From assembly GCA_022419385.1 (NCBI GenBank), contig JAJUBI010000002.1, positions 1,550,001-1,614,000 of the forward strand: DNA of 64,000 nucleotides. The letters are read 5' to 3'. The stretch comes from Paraconiothyrium sp. Pb-2020. Lineage: Eukaryota; Ascomycota; Dothideomycetes; Pleosporales; Didymosphaeriaceae. The translations under genes were made by a program, and so were the position numbers. Below are positions 10,779-20,812 of this stretch, piece by piece. The first letter of the stretch is position 1. Each line of letters begins with the position of its first letter. Below the pieces are notes generated by a model. That model was given only the letters and a program-made list of their open reading frames with translations. It made no database searches and was not told the origin of the DNA.

Positions 10779-12758
10779 ATGACCTCCGTCTTCTCATCGC
10801 TGGTGCGGCCTCCCAAGCTGCCCAGCAAAGGTCTTGGACATAAAGCTTCCGACGTGTTAGCCACTCTGCCTGTGGCGTCTAGCCCTGAAGCCGTCGATCC
10901 CGATCTCCGTGATCTCAATACCGCATTGCAAACCCTCACCGAGATCTTCCCGGACCTGCAGCCCGAGGTCTTCCGTGAAATGCTCTCTTCGCTTGGCCCT
11001 GAAAGCAGAGTGCAGGTGGTCACAGAACAACTGCTCCGCAACGGCGTGAAATGGGCGCGGGGCCGCTACCGAATGCCCGCCGAGCAAGAGGAACAGCGCG
11101 CCGTAGCGCAAAAGTACAAGTACCGTAATGTGGATCCCGAGAAAGATACGCGCGGCGTCCCATTAGCAATAGAAGACAAGTTCCGGTCGAAAGGATACAA
11201 GGAGGCAGCGAAGGAGGCGCTTTACGGCGAGTTTAAAGGATTGAGTCACGCGACAGTCAAAGCGGTGCTGGCCGAGTACAACTGGAGCTACACGCAGGCA
11301 CGACCGACGCTCTTGGTTCTATCGAGCCAAAGCTGGCGTTCAAGCATCACAAACTTCTTCATGCGGAGAAAAGCCCCGAGTGCGGATGACCATCCGTTAA
11401 TCATGTGGCTCGCTCCTGATGCCAAAACCGGGCGTGGGCGGAAGCCGCTGCTGGTCAAGACTAAAAGTCTAGAGCTGGACCGAGAGCTGTATGAGACGTT
11501 GATAAGGCCGGAGTTGGAGAAGCAGCGGAAAGAGCAGGTGCAGCAGGACCTCGAGTTGGCGCTGAAGTGGAATGAACAAGAGGCCGAGGCAGAAGGGGAG
11601 ATGTACGACTGCGAATGCTGCTTCATCCCGAATACGTTGCAGCAAATGTCTACATGCGATGTCGATGGCCACTACATCTGCTTCAGGTGCATAAGGCACG
11701 CAATAAACGCTGCGCTGTACGATCAGGGATGGGCACGCAACATCAACACGGAGCTCTGCGCGCTCAAATGCATAGCTCCTGTGACGGACAGCATTGACGA
11801 CTGCACTGGCTGCGTTCCTCTTGCTTTCGTCAAGCGCGCTCTTCTGGAAAAACCCGATGGGGAAGACGTGGTGACCAAATTGAACGAGCGATTCACAAAC
11901 GAAGCAATGCTTAAATCGCAGCTTCCCCTCATTCGCTGCCCTTTTTGCTCCTACGCCGAGATCGACGACCTTGCACTTCCGTCCGCAAACCTAGTGTGCA
12001 GCCTCCGCTTCAGGAAAGAGCCCCTCCTCGTCTCCGTCTCACTCTTTCAAGTACTCTGCTTCCAAGCCGTCCGCATCATCGCATTGCTCCTCATCGTATT
12101 CCTTGGCCTTCTCATCGTCATCAATGCCTACTTTCCCACGCCCCTCCCCATCCTCTCCTCCATTCAATTAGCGTTGAGGCGCATCCACCTCAAACGCCGC
12201 GGTCTCCGCTTCCGCTGCCAATCCCCGACGTGCGGTCGTTCTTCGTGCTTGAGCTGCACCGCACCCTGGCACGACCCCCACACCTGCTACTCCTCGCAAC
12301 TCACGTCTCTCCGCCTTACCCTTGAGCGCGCCACCACCGACGCTGTAAAGCGCACCTGCCCGCAATGCAGCATGTCCTTCGTCAAGTCCGAGGGATGCAA
12401 CAAGCTCGTCTGCACTTGTGGCTACGCCATGTGCTATGTATGCCGCGAGGGGCTGGCTGGCATTGGATACCAACACTTTTGCCAGCATTTTAGGGCGGTT
12501 CCGGGGAGCAAGTGTATGGAGTGCGATAAGTGCGATTTGTACCGCGTAGAGGACGAGGCGATTTCCGTGCAAAAAGCGAAGGAACGAGCGGAGAGGGAGT
12601 GGTGGGAAAGACAGGGTAGCGGGGCGCAGGTCGGACTGAAGGAAAGGGCGGGTAGGCAGAGGGTTGGTGCAAATGAATCTTCGGGGCGGTGGCGATGGGT
12701 GAGGTGGGAGGATGTTACTGGGTGGATTGAGGATTTTGTCGAAAGTGTGGTCGTGTGA
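10779..12758 (+). CDS. RBR-type E3 ubiquitin ligase (RNF216/TRIAD3-like) with CUE-like and membrane segments
   Basis: Predicted RING-between-RING ubiquitin ligase, single exon, 659 aa from the first ATG at 10779. A CUE-like ubiquitin-binding segment (LTEIFPDLQPEVFREML..LLRNG) is at about residues 53-90. RING1 starts at YDCECCF (about 275) and continues with C-D-x-D-GHYICFRCI and an ALKC. The next cysteines (LIRCPFCSYAE) open the IBR. A strongly hydrophobic stretch of about 30 residues (about 418-450, around IIALLLIVFLGLLIVINAYF) is inserted, and Cys/His residues resume (FRCQSPTCGRSSCLSC..WHDPHTC). RING2 is CPQCSMSFVKSEGCNKLVCTCG..CYVC..HFCQH, with the likely catalytic Cys in GCNKLVC, as in RNF216 relatives. 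A membrane hairpin inside the RBR module suggests a membrane-associated ligase; this part is inference. Confidence 0.9.
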   Translation: MTSVFSSLVRPPKLPSKGLGHKASDVLATLPVASSPEAVDPDLRDLNTALQTLTEIFPDLQPEVFREMLSSLGPESRVQVVTEQLLRNGVKWARGRYRMPAEQEEQRAVAQKYKYRNVDPEKDTRGVPLAIEDKFRSKGYKEAAKEALYGEFKGLSHATVKAVLAEYNWSYTQARPTLLVLSSQSWRSSITNFFMRRKAPSADDHPLIMWLAPDAKTGRGRKPLLVKTKSLELDRELYETLIRPELEKQRKEQVQQDLELALKWNEQEAEAEGEMYDCECCFIPNTLQQMSTCDVDGHYICFRCIRHAINAALYDQGWARNINTELCALKCIAPVTDSIDDCTGCVPLAFVKRALLEKPDGEDVVTKLNERFTNEAMLKSQLPLIRCPFCSYAEIDDLALPSANLVCSLRFRKEPLLVSVSLFQVLCFQAVRIIALLLIVFLGLLIVINAYFPTPLPILSSIQLALRRIHLKRRGLRFRCQSPTCGRSSCLSCTAPWHDPHTCYSSQLTSLRLTLERATTDAVKRTCPQCSMSFVKSEGCNKLVCTCGYAMCYVCREGLAGIGYQHFCQHFRAVPGSKCMECDKCDLYRVEDEAISVQKAKERAEREWWERQGSGAQVGLKERAGRQRVGANESSGRWRWVRWEDVTGWIEDFVESVVV

Positions 12759-13125
12759 GGGAGGTCTGTAGAAGATGCGTTGGTGTTGGCGTCTGGCTGG
12801 TCTTGCTTTTGGTATACCCCGTTCCTTATACATAGATAGCTATGTCTAGCTCTACATGATGTAATCGTAATCCTCCAGACCCTCGTATCGCTGGGATAAA
12901 ATATATGTTACAACATCCAATCTTGCTTGTGCGGTCTATCGTATCTCCCATACCAATTCCAGGAGATATTCAGGCATTGATAAAGCACCATAGGCGTCGA
13001 GCACCGGTGGACTCACATACTACACAGAGACTTTGAAGTAATACAGAAAATGTGAACGGGACAACATGCATTCCCTCAGATCAAGAAGGCTGATCAGCGA
13101 GCGTACATCACTTACCCATTCCGCC
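12759..13125. other. convergent intergenic 3' regions
   Basis: 3' flanks of the RBR gene and of the minus-strand repeat protein. No coding or structural feature is seen. Confidence 0.5.
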
Positions 13126-13497
13126 CTATTCTATAGAAGGCGGTTCCTCTAGCCAGGACAATGAATCGTCGTCAGTCAATCCTAGGGAAGACCCTCTAAC
13201 ACAAAGCCCATCCGAGAACGGTCCCGTTGAAGGCCCAGCCAGAGGCGGCGCCACCTTATCCCATTCCGTCGATAAACTGCCTCCGGTTTTCAAGTCGTTT
13301 ATGATCGCCCCGATCACCTCCATTTCTATCTTCTTCGACAGCTCATGATCCACCCAATTCTGACTCGTCAGCAGCCACAATCCATGGCTGCCCTTTCCCT
13401 CGGGCGCCTTCTGCAGCTTCAGCACGGAGAACTTAGGTACACTTTTCTTGGCGAAATTCCCTTCAAAGCCCTTGTCTAAAAAGATAGCCGAGGACAT
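13126..13497 (-). pseudogene. in-frame continuation of the upstream gene beyond the TAG
   Basis: A 123-codon open frame starts at the ATG immediately after the upstream TAG and in the same frame. It contains alternating hydrophobic strands (KKSVPKFSVLKLQKAPEG, HGLWLLTSQNWVDHEL) and a helix (KKIEMEVIGAIINDL) that would complete the domain begun upstream, followed by a polar tail. A separate gene starting 0 nt after another gene's stop is unlikely in a fungus. I read it as the severed C-terminus of the same protein. Confidence 0.5.
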
Positions 13498-14428
13498 CTA
13501 ATCCACAAGCAAGGTCTCTACGGGGTATCCAGCCTTCTCCTCGCCCGTATTGGTGATGGCCCAGGCGCGGTAGAGTTTGCTGGAGAACTGGATGGGGAGT
13601 CCGGCGCGCTTGTTGAGCAAGGGAATGAGCCGGCTCATATGCAAAGGAGGGTCGGCGTTGACTTTTATCATGGCGCTTGGATTGAAGAGGGCAGCGCGAT
13701 GGTCGGTGTGAGGCCCGTCGACGAGGGGGAGGTAGGACTTCAGGAACTGCAAAGCTGGGTGATATTAGCCGCGCACATCGCTCGGAGTGCTTGCGCTCAC
13801 CAGGCGGAGCATCGTCTGGAATTGCCTCATAGTCGCCGAAATGCATGTAGGTGTTTCCTGCCCAAAGCGACACTTCGAGCCTCGGAGCTTCTGCCTTCTC
13901 TTTTCCTTTGTCATGCGTACTGGCGCGCGGCGTCAACGATCCGCTCGACTGGGCATCATCTTCCTCCATGACAACGTCCAGTTCGAGTACTTTCTCTTTG
14001 CCCTTCCCTTTCGGGTTCGGTGTCGCTCGCCCACTTGACTCTGCATCTTCCGCGTCTCCCTCTTTCTCTTTTGAGTGCGGCGTCGCTGATGCACTTGACG
14101 GTATATCATCTTCTGGCTTAGCGATCGTGTGCTTAGATTCCGACATCAACATGCTTTCCACCTTCCTCTTCCCTTTGATTTTCGGCTTTGGCATCGCTGG
14201 TCCGCTCAGTTGCGCATTATCTTCATCCATAGCGACATTCGTTTGGGAAATTCTGTTCTCTTTGCCGGTTGGAAGCGGTGTCGTTGGTCCATTGGATACT
14301 GCGTCCTCTTCTTGCATAACAATATCCAGCTCGAACGTTGAAGGATCGGGGAGTTTGTCTGCTGTGACAACATCCGGTTTGGCAATATCCGGGTCGAGCT
14401 CCGCAGGTTCGGGGCTATGGTCTCCCAT
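13498..14428 (-). CDS. hypothetical protein with ~33-aa N-terminal repeats and an NTF2-like-looking C-terminal part, stopped in frame
   Basis: Exons are 14428-13801 and 13754-13498. The 46-nt intron (GTGAGC..CCAG) has a GCTAAT branch site. The product is 294 aa. The N-terminal ~190 residues are acidic and low-complexity, with about five degenerate copies of a unit like VVMEEDDAQSSGSLTP..KGKEK. The C-terminal part (LQFLKSYLPLVDG..HRAALFNPSAMIKV and SKLYRAWAITNTGEEKAGYPVETLLVD) has the look of an NTF2-like fold (helix FLxxYLPLVD, then strands); I hold this only weakly. Translation meets TAG at 13500-13498, followed directly and in the same frame by an ATG and 123 more coding-like codons (13497-13126). 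I found no splice option that removes the TAG in frame. A recent nonsense change, a polymorphism, readthrough or a sequence error are all possible. Confidence 0.6.
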
Positions 14429-15738
14429 GTTGACAGCCGCCTAGGAGGCCGTCGCGAAATGATGATGGGTCGCCTCGTTGATTGGCTGTTACACGGCGAG
14501 CGACAAAGCAAGCGATGCTGACGCGCGAGAGGCCTGCCACACGCGCCTTATTAGTTTCATGGGGGGTAAATGAGTCGTGCTCGTTTGCTTTGACGTACCC
14601 TTGATAATAATAAGTTTGTGAGCGAGGGCGTGGCTGAGACTGTTGCCTTGTTGCAGGTCTTAGAAAGAGGCCGCGCTGGAGGCGGTAGAGACGTATATAG
14701 CGGGCGTGGAGGGACACGAGAGTTCCTTCCTCCCCTCTTGTTCTTAGTCCTCTTCTTTGAGATTGGATTTGCCTTTTCTCTGATATCGGTCAACGCGCCT
14801 GCCCGACCACGAGCCTCTGAAGGAAGCCATGACGTTGTCGATCGAGCCACGAGCGTGGGCACCATCTCGCCGACCGTAGAATCGTACACTTCTGTGTTCG
14901 TAACGCACAGGGACGCAGATGCATCCGAAAGGACGCCGAAGTACAACCATGTTCACCATCCGACAGGACGGCACGCTAATCATAGAACGCGTTCAGAGAT
15001 AACGCGCATCCACGTGATCGACCTGAGGGACCAACCATACCAAAGACGTTCACCGAAGAAGTGCTGCAGGACCCAGCATGCATCCTAAAAACACCTTCTC
15101 AAAGAACGAGAACAAGCTCGCAACGCGACTACACATGCTATCGATCACGAGGATGACGAGACGGAGTGCAATTTCCCCACCCGGCCAGGCCTCATGGATT
15201 GGCTGGCGGGTCGAGGATTGGCGCCCCCTTGAATAATGCACTTGCCCGACGGCACCACGCCTGTCACTCCAACCTCACAGTGCTCTTGCACACGCCTTCC
15301 GGCATCCAAAATGCACTTCCATCACTGCTAACCATCTGGACTGACCGACTTGCAGACAGCAGAGCCGCACTGCGCACGCCAGAATGCGAAAGCCACCGGT
15401 CTACCACAGCCACAGCACCCCGCCAATCGTCTGGAGGGAGGCCGTTCATACGACTGCCCCAGTCGGCCGCCCTCCATCCAAGACCTCGCGCGCAACACTG
15501 CGCCCTCCCTCCGAACTTTCTTAGACAACATCCTTTGCTCTCCTACCTGCCCACCATTCTTCCCCGCTCTTGACTCGCGCAGTCGTCGTCGCTGTCGCTC
15601 TCCCCTCCGCGCGCTCTGTCACCCTCATTGTCGTCCCCTCACTGTTCTTAGGCACCCACTCATAGCATGTACACGCTCCTCGTGGTTGCGTTGCTACTTG
15701 CTCTCTTCTTTGACACTGCAGCAGCGTCGAGCCCCGTC
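14429..15738. other. long divergent intergenic / 5' leader region
   Basis: 1.3 kb between the repeat protein (-) and the zinc-finger gene (+). Overlapping open frames on both strands (for example 14618-15088 and 15166-15573) lack domain-like patterns and cover each other. Pyrimidine-rich runs near 15480-15660 look like a fungal promoter and 5' UTR. Confidence 0.5.
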
Positions 15739-16695
15739 ATGGACCCGACGATGCCTGCCATGCCTGCGTCATTCGGGTCGTTGTATCCAGACCCAGATGG
15801 CATGCTGTCTAACATGTGCGACCTCTGCGCCATGCCCATGGATGCCTGTTTCCATGCTTTGGTAACCACCCGCCTCCCGCTTACTGCGTGGCATTCGTGT
15901 CGCTGACTGCCGTAGGCGACTTACCAGGTTCAACAAGTGCCGCCGTTCACCGCGGAAACCTTCTACGATCACCCAGAGTGGCCGCAGAATAACTCCTACG
16001 CCGTCAGCGAAACCATAGTAGAACCTACAGCCTTCTCCTACCCTTTCACCGAGCAGGGCAGACGTTCTCTCGTGGACGCGAACGTCCGTCGACTGGACGA
16101 CGACGCCACTACCGTGAATCCCAGCACCGTGCAAATGCACGTCGAGGACACCTACACACCGGGCGATCGATTGGCAGCGACTACCTCACGGCGACCAGGC
16201 CACAAGCGACAAGCACCGCGACCGCGTGGTTTCCCATGCGTCTTCGAAGGCTGTGGGAGGACATTCGATCGCTCTTGCGATCTCAAGTGAGACCTCCCAC
16301 TCTCTTTGCGGATGGGCGTTGTGGGGTAGACGTGCCAATGATGTGCAAGTAGAGTCGCTGTGCATCTTGACACCCGAAGACTAGCAAGGCGCCCTCGTAC
16401 AAGCGTCGGTGCAATCGTAATCGCATGCTAACTTTCTATTAGACGTCATCAAAAGACCCACCTGATCCGTTCTGAGCGGCCTCACAAATGCTCCTTCTGT
16501 AACGAAGGCTTCTTGTACCCTAAAGACCGTAACCGCCACGAGCGCACTCATGACGAATCTACTGCGTCTCAAAACCAACTCTTCCGCTGCCCAGTGCCTG
16601 GTTGCGCCAACCCGGGCTTCTCGCGGCGCGACAACTTGCTCCGTCACCAGAGGAAGCAGCATCCACACATGGGCTCTCCACAAATGAGCCCTTAG
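15739..16695 (+). CDS. C2H2 zinc-finger protein (three fingers, putative transcription factor)
   Basis: Three exons: 15739-15861, 15916-16286 and 16443-16695. Introns are 54 nt (GTAACC..TAG) and 156 nt (GTGAGA..TAG), giving 248 aa. Three C2H2 fingers lie at the C-terminus. Finger 1 is FPCVFEGC..F..SCDLKRHQKTH and is split by intron 2 inside the LK codon. Finger 2 is CSFCNEGF..KDRNRHERTH and finger 3 is CPVPGC..GFSRRDNLLRHQRKQH. The N-terminus is Pro/Met-rich without recognised domains. The start at 15739 suits a nuclear protein. An in-frame upstream ATG at 15667 would add 24 residues that look like a signal peptide (MYTLLVVALLLALFF), so transcript-start choice could matter. The DNA target is unknown. 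Confidence 0.85.
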
Positions 16696-17682
16696 CGATG
16701 CTTCTAGTCCTACCACGTTCGTACTTTGGTATGGGCACTGCGTCATGCCTCGTCTTTCTCATCTTTTTGCTTGCTGCATTTCGACTGCTGCCACAAAATT
16801 GGACGCTTCCGGCAAGCATTGGCGTTCGATTTCGCGTCCGGCGCTTGGACTTTTTGTTTTGCGTTACTTGTACTTGCTTTCATTTTGGCTCTTCACATGT
16901 GCTCAGGGGAGCACATGTGATGATGTACGGTTTGTTTTGGAGTATACCCCTCTTCGCGCCTGGTGGTGCTGGATAATACCTACGCCTGGCCGTCATGCTC
17001 GTCATGGCATGTGCCGCGTTTTCATGATTCACGGTTGGTCTCACGGTTGGTTCTTTCCTTGCTGTTATCATATCAAAAGCGTTCTGCATACAGATTGGCT
17101 GTCTTCATTGACTTTTGCCGCTTACGGTTTGCGCGTTGTGTGGGAACATTTTCTCCAGCTTCATACCCTGAGCTGAGCTCGACCTCTGCGGAATGGGTCC
17201 TACGAGTGAGGATGCTTTGGCGGACCTAAATATATCATCCTCTTAATTCTCTCTACGCTCTTCGTGAACCTTTACTGAAGCCTTCCTTGCCTTCATGTTG
17301 CATTCGGCGACTAAACAGCAGAACATTACTAGGTACCCACATAGGCATAGTCACAGGGTTATGTGGGTGTACAACAGCTACCGTCTACAAATATAGCAGA
17401 ATCTATGTATAACTCGAAAGTCAGAATGGCTCGCGTATCCGAGAGACACCCTAACGAAGACACTGTTGCAACGGGAACCCACTAATTATATGTGTCAGGC
17501 ACTCATGGTTATCACGAGTCCTCGTAACTGGACTTACAAACTAGTACAGTTTCGCGAGGTGAATGCTGCACCGCCGAGTGGCTCCTTACGTAGTCAGTCC
17601 GCTCGGTTCAAAGTCTCGTGCGTCGTCGAGACTTTCTACAACGCAACTTTCACCCACATACACCGAATCAACCTTTACAAAC
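16696..17682. other. intergenic with 3'-UTR hairpin
   Basis: 3' flank of the zinc-finger gene and promoter of the BTB-like gene. It holds a perfect 12-bp hairpin at 16893-16920. Short frames here show no recognisable protein. Confidence 0.5.
16893..16920. repeat. perfect inverted repeat / hairpin (12-bp stem, 4-nt loop)
   Basis: TCACATGTGCTC (16893-16904), AGGG loop, then GAGCACATGTGA (16909-16920). The arms are exactly complementary. It lies about 200 bp past the zinc-finger stop codon, so it could be an RNA hairpin in the 3' UTR. The inner CACATGTG is itself a palindromic E-box-like site. Confidence 0.85.
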
Positions 17683-18723
17683 ATGTGGCCTTTCAAAGCA
17701 CTGGCCAAGGTCTTTGGCCTTCCGCTCAGTTATATGAACACTGGCGGCGGCAAGCTTCCCAAGACCACTCCCGGCGACGAGCTCGACCAGGACCTCGACC
17801 AAGACCTCGACCACGACCTCGACCACGACCTCGACCACGACCTCGACCACGATCTCGACCGCGACGCCTACGTCAAAACCTCGCCATCCCAGCCTGACCA
17901 GATCGATCACTGGCTCACTATTATCGACAACAACCGCGCAATGGCTCCGTCCCCACATCCAATCCTCCCTTTCATGGCGTACCATTCCGAGTCCGGCCAT
18001 CCCATCCGCTTCTTCGTCGGGCCGGCCCAGATGTCGTTCGACGTCCATAGCGAGATCCTCGATGCTTGGTCACCCGCGTTCTCTCCGAACCTACTCTGCG
18101 TCAAGTTGCCTCTAGCTATTCCATCCATGACGCCAGAATACTTCATAACTTTGATCAAGTGGCTCTACGATCGTGTCCCACCAACGTTCATGACCGCCTC
18201 GGACTTGCTCCGGCTTTGCGAGCTATGGGTAGCGGCGTGCCAACTCGGCCTCTGCGCTCAAGCCAACGCGCTCATGCGGCTCGGCATGGAACTCATGCAG
18301 CCTTCGTCGTACGTCTGCTCCATGGACATCGTGCACTGGGTGTTCTCCAATACGCCCACTTCGAGCCCGCTCCGTGGCTACATCATAGCTATCTTCGCAC
18401 AGCGGAGCCAATTCGATTTGTCCACCACGAGTCCTCATGACGCAGAGATCTACCGACTTATCACTTCTTTCCATCGGAAATTGGAGCACGCGCGAAAAGT
18501 GCTTGACTGCAAGAAGGTGGACGTTACGTGGGGTAAGAATAGGGCCAGTCCATTCGTCTTCTCCCCCGAGATGGAGAACAAGTGGAAGGAGGTGGGAGGG
18601 TTGCCGATGCCGGAATATCTGGTGTGGGATGAGGTGGGGGTTGATGTGCCGGATGTCTTCTTCGTGAAGCCGGGCACGGGGGTCTACAGGGAGGGGCTTG
18701 CGGAGTGCTTGAAGCAGAAGTAA
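17683..18723 (+). CDS. BTB/POZ-like protein with acidic DLDxD tandem repeat
   Basis: Single exon, 346 aa from the ATG at 17683 (MWPFKALAKVFGLPLSYM). The frame is open further upstream, but the leader there is not protein-like. Residues about 33-60 are a perfect-to-near-perfect repeat of the tetrapeptide DLDH/Q encoded by a 12-bp unit. Residues about 105-200 look like a BTB fold typical of fungal orphan proteins: HPIRFFVGPAQMSFDVHSEILDAWSPAFS, then a strand, helices MTPEYFITLIKWLYDR, and DLLRLCELWVAACQLG. C-terminal helices follow (AEIYRLITSFHRKLEHARKVL). By family knowledge BTB domains mediate oligomerisation or Cul3 binding. The specific partner is unknown, and the BTB assignment rests on pattern only. 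Confidence 0.75.
   Translation: MWPFKALAKVFGLPLSYMNTGGGKLPKTTPGDELDQDLDQDLDHDLDHDLDHDLDHDLDRDAYVKTSPSQPDQIDHWLTIIDNNRAMAPSPHPILPFMAYHSESGHPIRFFVGPAQMSFDVHSEILDAWSPAFSPNLLCVKLPLAIPSMTPEYFITLIKWLYDRVPPTFMTASDLLRLCELWVAACQLGLCAQANALMRLGMELMQPSSYVCSMDIVHWVFSNTPTSSPLRGYIIAIFAQRSQFDLSTTSPHDAEIYRLITSFHRKLEHARKVLDCKKVDVTWGKNRASPFVFSPEMENKWKEVGGLPMPEYLVWDEVGVDVPDVFFVKPGTGVYREGLAECLKQK
17779..17862 (+). repeat. 12-bp coding tandem repeat, seven units
   Basis: Units of GACCTCGACCAC or close variants run head to tail from 17779 to 17862 inside the BTB-like gene. The central three or four units are identical, which points to recent slippage. The unit length keeps the frame and encodes (DLDH)n. Confidence 0.9.
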
Positions 18724-19156
18724 GGATTGGGTTTCGGAGTTGGGCGGACTGGTGGTGTCGGCTTATACTTAACCATGGTGAAGTGGTAAAGGTATCGGCA
18801 TGGTAGATGTTGCAGGGGATATGAGGAGTCGGCATCAACTTGGCGTTCAAGGGACTGAATGGGACAAATAGATACCCCTCAATGCGATGATTCATCTACT
18901 TTCGACTTTTGCGTAATTTGCTACCTACGCATCGTGTGACTATGTGTATTTGCTACTCCAAACATCAGTTATGTCCGGATGGACGCGCAGGGTCACACAT
19001 GACCTCAAGCAAACTGTTGGTATCACAGACACCTATAAACACCCGTATATCACTCTGGCTTGGAGATAGACTGTAGACTCAACAACAAACCTTGTCCTGA
19101 CTTCATTGACAGCCTGACATAGGCTCTAATTCCGCCAAAAAGAGTTCTCGTCAAGT
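18724..19156. other. intergenic, BTB 3' flank and orphan-gene promoter
   Basis: No coding feature is recognised. The sequence just upstream of 19157 is AT-richer, as in a promoter. Confidence 0.45.
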
Positions 19157-20355
19157 ATGGCGTCGTTCCAAGATGAGCAAGATGTGATAAGTCGCATGCT
19201 CAAGTTACCGATAGAGCTAAATCCATCGGAGGACGAAGGGGAAGACGTAGATGAATCGAACAATCGACAACAATCTGAAGAGCCACGCGAAGGCGTGAAT
19301 GGCCCACAAGGGCCACCACCCCTTGATGAACCTGGAGCAATCTCGGAGTTTTCTCACGAGCTTTCAGATGAACAAACATACTACGATGTGTTCATTTCGG
19401 TGGGCATACGCCAGGCATTGCCTGTCATGAACCCTTACATATGCATATGGTGCACGGGGAACAAAGAAGACGACACTATAAACGGGCTGTGTGATAGTTG
19501 CAAAAGTCGCATGCGCAAAGACGACGAGGAACAGGAGCTCTTCAACAAGGCAATCGATGTCTTCAATTTCACAATAGCATCTCGCCGTGTTCGGTTCTAC
19601 GATAAGATCGAGCACATTCTGGATGAGCATGGCGAGAGCAGGTTCCTCATCTACAAAGGCGACCACAACAAAGCGAGAGTCCAAGTACCAGGCTTTGATT
19701 TTGTGATCCTGAATGAAGCCGGGGTACAAACAGAATATACCCTCTCAGAGACGCAGCAGGAGCTGCTTATGCAGTGTTTGCTTACTAGTAGGCAATGCCA
19801 CTGCCAGATGATCTTCCTTCCGGATCTGCTGAATCAAGAGTTCCACGGCAGTAAGTGTTTTGCTATTTGCTGTGTGCTTGTATTCGCTGACTGTATGCAG
19901 GTTCAATGGAAGGTCTCGATCTTCCGCCAGGACACGGCGACGTCGCATCGGAAGCTTCCAGACTAGTTGACTCTATCCGAGAGGTATTTTTCACTCCCAA
20001 GCATGAGACCTGCGGTAGCCACTACATCTACAAATTCGAAATGAGTCGATCCAAACGGCAATATGCTGTGAGTTTTAGCGACAAGCAGCTAGGTTGGCCT
20101 CAGATTGTCCGGCCGTGGGAAGAGTACTATCATGAAAGAATCGAGGACGTCACGGGTACCAGGAACGATGTGAATGACCTTGGCGACAAAAGAGAAGTCA
20201 CGGAACGCTGTGTAGAGACCGACCTTGAGCGGGTTCGAGAAGAGGACCCGTTTTCGGATGAGTACTTCAAGCACCTGGAGATGCAAATGTATCTGGATGA
20301 CTCGCAGTGGATCACGGACGACTGGAAGAAGTGGAAGGAGAATGGGAAATTGTAG
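19157..20355 (+). CDS. hypothetical protein with zinc-ribbon-like CxxC pair
   Basis: Two exons, 19157-19850 and 19901-20355, with a 50-nt intron (GTAAGT..GCAG), give 382 aa. I do not recognise the family. An acidic, disordered N-terminus (about 1-75) precedes CIWC...GLCDSC at about 98-116. That is C-x2-C-x13-C-x2-C spacing, compatible with a small zinc ribbon. A helical/basic segment follows (KAIDVFNFTIASRRVRFYDKIEHIL), then a mixed alpha/beta region and a very acidic C-terminus (DPFSDEYFKHLEMQMYLDDSQWITDDWKKW). No signal peptide or membrane segment is present. The splice phase is correct, so the gene model is good even though the function is unknown. Confidence 0.75.
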
Positions 20356-20812
20356 TTTTATATGTGTGATTCTACGGCGTTATCAGAACATCCCCCTACT
20401 TACTGCTTGCTCAGCAATCGATTGTCTAGATAAGATATGTTAGGGTGTTCTGAGCCTACGAGCAACCTTTTTCTATATTTTTACCTCTCTCCGCCTATGT
20501 GTCTCAATCACTCACCATTGTATTGTTCTAGTCAGTCTTCCGGCCAGCACTTTCACTAAGTAGATACGCCTTCTAGTGGATTTCACGTACCCACCGTAGC
20601 CTATGCCACCGCAATCCAAGCATATCACAATTGTACGCCATCTGAAATCCGAGTGGGCCTGGTAGTGTCACAATATTCCCAGATTAGCGCAATATCTACT
20701 TGCTTCTCTATAGTGGGGTGTACGCGTGTGAACAACATCATGGAATTGATAATTGATCGTCAAATGCAGACGAAGCTCCAATCTTATAACCCGAAATATC
20801 ACCCCCTTTAGC
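20356..20812. other. convergent intergenic 3' flanks
   Basis: 3' ends of the orphan gene (+) and multicopper oxidase (-). No feature is recognised. Confidence 0.5.

Noticed and set aside
12168..12833. 221-codon minus-strand frame
   Set aside because: Antisense shadow of the RBR ligase; composition is Pro/Arg/His-rich and not protein-like.
14618..15088. 156-codon plus frame with a hydrophobic patch
   Set aside because: Overlapped by equally long minus frames; no conserved pattern or splice support.
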